Assembly: GCA_002746295.2 (NCBI GenBank)
Contig: NVWS02000027.1
Span: forward strand, 1 to 40,282
DNA from: Zetaproteobacteria bacterium
Lineage (GTDB): Bacteria > Pseudomonadota > Zetaproteobacteria > Mariprofundales > Mariprofundaceae
Length of the DNA: 40,282 bases
Reading direction: 5' to 3'
The notes beneath the pieces are model-generated. The model had not been told where the DNA came from, searched no databases, and saw only the letters and a list, made by a program, of their open reading frames with translations. Position numbers and translations under genes: made by a program. How positions within the stretch are numbered: position 1 is the stretch's first letter; each line of letters starts with the position of its first letter. Positions 37,869 through 40,282 of the stretch are shown here, in pieces.

Positions 37869-37888
37869 TGATACAGTGATGTGTATCA
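37869..37888. promoter_or_regulatory. Third dyad upstream of cyc2
   Basis: TGATACA-N6-TGTATCA is a perfect seven-base inverted repeat with the six-base spacing of CRP-family sites. It lies four bases from the FNR-like dyad. Confidence 0.45.
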
Positions 37889-37931
37889 TTTTGTCACACA
37901 CACCAACATTGGAAGAAGCCTTGCCCATTCC

Positions 37932-37991
37932 TCATTCCAGAGCGCTTGTATCTGGAATCTAAGACCATCGATAAAAGCACTCGAGGGTGAC
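37932..37991. repeat. Two-hairpin repeat upstream of cyc2
   Basis: ATTCCAGA/TCTGGAAT is a perfect stem that differs from the usual ATTCCCGA/TCGGGAAT by a compensated change. The second stem ACCATCGA/TCGAGGGT has one mismatch. Ends in GGTGACG; a GGGGGTGACG follows a little further on. Lies between the cyc2 operators and the tRNA promoter. Confidence 0.6.
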
Positions 37992-38034
37992 GGGGGAGGC
38001 GTTTGCATTCGGGGGTGACGGTAGGATGACAGTC

Positions 38035-38076
38035 AATCAATCAATGATTGATTAAAGTACAGCGGGGTTTTATTCT
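38035..38076 (+). promoter_or_regulatory. Promoter of tRNA-Arg with overlapping palindrome
   Basis: TTGATT (38048-38053), a 17-base spacer, then TATTCT (38071-38076) followed by GCGC, 15 bases before the tRNA. The -35 box overlaps a nine-base perfect palindrome (AATCAATCA-A-TGATTGATT, 38035-38053). Confidence 0.6.
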
Positions 38077-38091
38077 GCGCAACGTTGTTTA

Positions 38092-38168
38092 GCACCCTTA
38101 GCTCAGCTGGATAGAGTGCTGCCCTCCGAAGGCAGATGTCAGTGGTTCGAATCCACTAGGGTGCACCA
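38092..38168 (+). tRNA. tRNA-Arg (anticodon CCG)
   Basis: 77 bases with CCA encoded. The acceptor stem GCACCCT/AGGGTGC, anticodon stem CTGCC/GGCAG with loop CTCCGAA (anticodon CCG, codon CGG), and T arm AGTGG-TTCGAAT-CCACT are all paired. Phage-like small genes follow directly, as at many tRNA-Arg integration sites. Confidence 0.96.
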
Positions 38169-38262
38169 ATTAAAAAAACTTGCGGTAAAAGGACAAAAAG
38201 ACCCATTATAACACCCATAAGGGTGGCGAGACTCCAGTCCCAATATATCAAGGAGACGCACA

Positions 38263-38469
38263 ATGACTGATTTAGAAATGGAGCAAATACGCTCAAATAT
38301 CAATAAAATGGTTGCTGATGTAGATTTTAGCCATAAAAACTACAAGTTAGACGAGGAAAAGCATAAGCTAGATGAAAAGAAGTATATGCTTGATGCTATC
38401 AAGTTGGTTTTATACGGCGTTGCTGTCGGTGCAGCCGTGGTTCTTGCGACTGTCAAAATATTAGGTTGA
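38263..38469 (+). CDS. Small phage-like membrane protein with heptad segment
   Basis: The protein has 68 residues. The N-terminal part is charged and helical with repeating KLDEEKHKLDEKKYMLD heptads, then one membrane helix (LVLYGVAVGAAVVLATVKIL). AAGGAGA lies eight bases before the ATG. Small proteins of this layout (K-L-x-x-E repeats plus one helix) are common in prophages. It ends overlapping the next gene by one base. Function unknown. Confidence 0.7.
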   Translation: MTDLEMEQIRSNINKMVADVDFSHKNYKLDEEKHKLDEKKYMLDAIKLVLYGVAVGAAVVLATVKILG

Positions 38470-38657
38470 TGAAAGATACGCCAATCCCTGACGAGTTCAG
38501 GTTTTTTCTTTCCAAACATGGATTAACAGGTCGTGAGGCAGGTGCTTTAGTCGGCGTGAATAGTCGGCAGATTCGCAGATATACAAGCGACGATGTTAAA
38601 GTGCCTTATGCTGTGTGGTACACGCTCAATATGAAGCTGGAGAGCCGCGAGGTTTAA
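38469..38657 (+). CDS. Small helix-turn-helix protein, phage-like
   Basis: About 62 residues, ATG overlapping the previous TGA (TGATG). LTGREAGALVGVNSRQIRRY is a helix-turn-helix with the usual Ala/Gly/Val spacing, and the C-terminal VPYAVWYTLNMKLE resembles phage regulators that act on plasmid or prophage genes. Co-transcribed with the membrane protein before it. Probably a remnant or satellite of a mobile element by the tRNA. Confidence 0.7.
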   Translation: MKDTPIPDEFRFFLSKHGLTGREAGALVGVNSRQIRRYTSDDVKVPYAVWYTLNMKLESREV

Positions 38658-38661
38658 GACA

Positions 38662-38796
38662 TATAGTGATTCAAGTATTAAATCACCACGTCATTCCCGA
38701 ATTTTTTTATCAGGAATCTTAATGATAGACCCTCGATACAAGCACTCGAGAGTGACGACTGGGGTGATAGAAATAGCAGTTCTATACTTGAATGAC
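38662..38796. mobile_element. MITE-like element, best-preserved copy
   Basis: Terminal inverted repeats ATAGTGATTCAAGTAT (left) and ATACTTGAATGAC (right). Between them lie TTAAATCACC, the two hairpins (ATTCCCGA.../...AGGAAT and ACCCTCGA/TCGAGAGT, each with a mismatch), and GGGTGATAGAAATAGCAG. About 135 bases, no coding capacity. Same order of parts, on the opposite strand, as the 4951-5177 copy. Confidence 0.75.
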
Positions 38797-38875
38797 GGGG
38801 TTTTACGGTGCGATGGATAAAGGATTTTTTAAGACAATGGGGAGGCACTAGGGATCACATAGCTGTATCAGGAAG

Positions 38876-38907
38876 ACCCGTAAGCCTTGCGCCTGCGGGT
38901 TTTGTTT
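38876..38907 (+). terminator. Likely terminator after the phage-like genes
   Basis: ACCCG pairs with CGGGT around an imperfect inner stem, followed by TTTGTTTG on the plus strand. About 220 bases after the small HTH gene. Confidence 0.55.
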
Positions 38908-38946
38908 GTTGCCACTGTCACGTTGCACTAAGGTTGTGTCTCTATA

Positions 38947-38966
38947 TACCCCATGAAGTCGGGGTA
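38947..38966. terminator. Hairpin before the decarboxylase 3' end
   Basis: TACCCC and GGGGTA pair around an eight-base loop, followed by TTTATTTA on the plus strand. It may end transcription on the plus strand and lies 45 bases after the stop of the minus-strand decarboxylase. No T-run on the minus strand. Confidence 0.4.
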
Positions 38967-39010
38967 TTTATTTAGGGGGCTGAATTTCAACCAACTTTTC
39001 CAAATCAGAT

Positions 39011-40240
39011 TTATTCACCCTTGATGTCATCTTCAGCACTTGAAATCACCATCTCTTGCGGTGTTGGATGACTTAAAAAGGCTTGATTGGACATGCTTAA
39101 ACCATACGCCCCTGCCAAGCCAAACACCGCAATATCGCCAATATCTGCGGCACCAATAACCACATCATTGGCAAGTTTATCTGCGCCTGTACAAAGTGGC
39201 CCTCCAAAATACACATGTTCATCACGCACACGCTCTTGGTAGGTATGCAGTTTGGGGCGATTCATCCAAACAATCCCCATTGGATGGTTGATACCCAACG
39301 CAGCAGGGCGACGAAAATGATTGATACCACCCGCGCAAATCACTTGTTTTTTACCACGTGATTCTTTGATGTCTAAAATTTCGGTGCAGAAAAAACCTGA
39401 ATCTGCCGCCAAATAACGCCCCAATTCCAATTCAAAGTGACGACCTTCAAACTGATAATCCGCAATCAACACTTGCAGACCCTTTGCCCAAGCCTCGGCA
39501 TCAAAATCATGCCCTGTTTCCAAATAGTCCACACCAAAGCCGCCACCAAAATCAATAATATCGCAGCGAACATTTGCATAGTTGCTTTCAATATTTTTAG
39601 CCAATTGAAAAACAAGCTCGCAATTCTTCAATAAATCTTCAAATTTGAGGACACCTGATGCAGCATAGACATGCAAACCCCGAAAATTCAAATGCTCCAA
39701 GGCAAGGATTTCAGGTAAGACTTCATCGAGTTTTTCTTCATCCACACCAAATTTCTTAGAACCACCTGAAAAAGTAGTTTGCGCTTCATGAATATCAAAG
39801 TTCACATTGATGCGCAGTAAAATATCCTGTGATTTCCCTTGTTCACAGCAAATTTGATGCAAACGATAAGCTTCTGTCAGTGATTCGATATGCACGGTGC
39901 GAATGCCATGCTCCACACACCAACGCAATTCTTCAGGTGATTTCCCAGGTCCTGTATAGATTAAACGATGGGGATGAAAACCTGCATCCACCGCCTTTTT
40001 TGCTTCACCCAAACTGGCAATTTCAATGCCTTCAACCTTGGATGCTAACGCTGCTTGCAAAAAAGCAGGGTGGGGGTTCGCTTTCATGGCATAAAATATT
40101 TCAACACCTTGCGGCATCATGCCTTGCAATGTTTTAATTTTTTGACGCATCGGCGCAGTATCATAGATATAGCAATTGAGTGTATGCCCTTGGGCAGCTT
40201 CATCACGAATTTTATCTTCAATATGTTCAGGAATATGCAT
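39011..40240 (-). CDS. PLP-dependent decarboxylase, alanine-racemase fold (DAP/ornithine decarboxylase family)
   Basis: The protein has 409 residues. EIFYAMKANPHPAFLQ has the PLP Lys; IIDFGGGFGVDY is the phosphate-binding Gly loop; FELELGRYLAADSG and GGPLCTGADKLANDVVIG carry the second-subunit active-site residues. It differs from plain LysA in the FSGGSKKFGVD and SNQAFLSHPTPQEM parts, which recall decarboxylases of siderophore (PvsE/SbnH-like) or exosortase-associated gene sets. AGGTG lies about seven bases before the ATG, and the gene follows another minus-strand gene by three bases. Substrate cannot be fixed here; a siderophore role would be of interest in an iron oxidiser. Confidence 0.85.
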   Translation of the reverse strand: MHIPEHIEDKIRDEAAQGHTLNCYIYDTAPMRQKIKTLQGMMPQGVEIFYAMKANPHPAFLQAALASKVEGIEIASLGEAKKAVDAGFHPHRLIYTGPGKSPEELRWCVEHGIRTVHIESLTEAYRLHQICCEQGKSQDILLRINVNFDIHEAQTTFSGGSKKFGVDEEKLDEVLPEILALEHLNFRGLHVYAASGVLKFEDLLKNCELVFQLAKNIESNYANVRCDIIDFGGGFGVDYLETGHDFDAEAWAKGLQVLIADYQFEGRHFELELGRYLAADSGFFCTEILDIKESRGKKQVICAGGINHFRRPAALGINHPMGIVWMNRPKLHTYQERVRDEHVYFGGPLCTGADKLANDVVIGAADIGDIAVFGLAGAYGLSMSNQAFLSHPTPQEMVISSAEDDIKGE

Positions 40241-40243
40241 GAT

Positions 40244-40282
40244 TTACACCTTCACCTTCTTGAGTCGTTCTGCCAATTCTGC
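40244..40282 (-). CDS. 3' end of a truncated upstream gene
   Basis: The last 12 codons and TAA of a gene that runs beyond the window edge (ending AELAERLKKVKV). It stops three bases before the decarboxylase start, so the two are likely one operon. Too short to identify. Confidence 0.6.
   Translation of the reverse strand, partial: AELAERLKKVKV

Noticed and set aside
37758-37928. 57 extra N-terminal residues of the Cyc2 frame
   Set aside because: They precede a clear signal peptide and are encoded by the operator region; AGGA supports the start at 37757.

Overview
This window reads as chromosomal DNA of an AT-leaning, Gram-negative, neutrophilic iron-oxidising bacterium. A Zetaproteobacterium (Mariprofundus/Ghiorsea type) is the best fit. 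The main evidence is a Cyc2-type fused cytochrome-porin (36561-37757), which carries a signal peptide, one CxxCH haem site, the Cyc2-like PAFARQTG and FPTLNAFGRAFK signatures, and a barrel-like remainder. Proteobacterial gene orders agree with this: rpsF-priB-rpsR-(DUF2232)-rplI, secA-argJ-nudix, mreBCD-mrdA-rodA and an MCE/Mla-like operon. The taxonomic call is inference from reading, not from a search.

Layout. 1-3760 is an accessory zone: an unrecognised AT-rich protein with a TPR-like stretch, a convergent AlbA_2 (Schlafen/RecG-like) regulator whose 3' end lies inside a mobile repeat, and a start-less remnant of a small antitoxin-like gene. 3762-16066 is a minus-strand housekeeping block: metK, a DEDDh exonuclease, tex, an inactive M50-like membrane protein, a PhoX-like lipoprotein, a Nudix hydrolase, argJ, secA and dnaB. 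16219-18899 is the ribosomal S6/S18/L9 cluster. 19061-24686 is ubiD joined to an MCE-transporter operon that also encodes a TPR lipoprotein, an anti-sigma-type ATPase and a STAS protein. Plus-strand genes follow: mpl and a hexose-6-phosphate mutarotase; then, after a minus-strand endonuclease/EF-hand pair, thyA-folA-hemC and the rod-shape cluster mreB-mreC-mreD-mrdA-rodA. From 36.2 kb come repeats, a strong terminator, cyc2 with an operator-rich upstream region, tRNA-Arg(CCG), two small phage-like genes, another mobile repeat and a PLP-dependent decarboxylase.

The most notable observations are these. (1) The ATPase-position subunit of the MCE operon is an intact gene that has lost its Walker A, signature and Walker B residues. 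(2) The cyc2 upstream region has a perfect CRP-type palindrome plus two further CRP/FNR-like dyads. (3) A family of about 130-bp MITE-like elements with terminal inverted repeats and two hairpins recurs through the window, shows compensated base changes, supplies a gene's last 22 codons and fills the metK upstream region. (4) Ribosomal proteins S6 and S18, which bind each other, carry long acidic and Arg-rich extensions respectively.

Functionally, the window joins envelope building (Mpl, MreBCD, PBP2, RodA, MCE lipid transport, SecA) with core metabolism (SAM, arginine, folate/dTMP, haem, ubiquinone) and, through Cyc2, the probable outer-membrane entry point of electrons from Fe(II). Haem synthesis (hemC) and quinone synthesis (ubiD) would serve the same electron-transfer chain.
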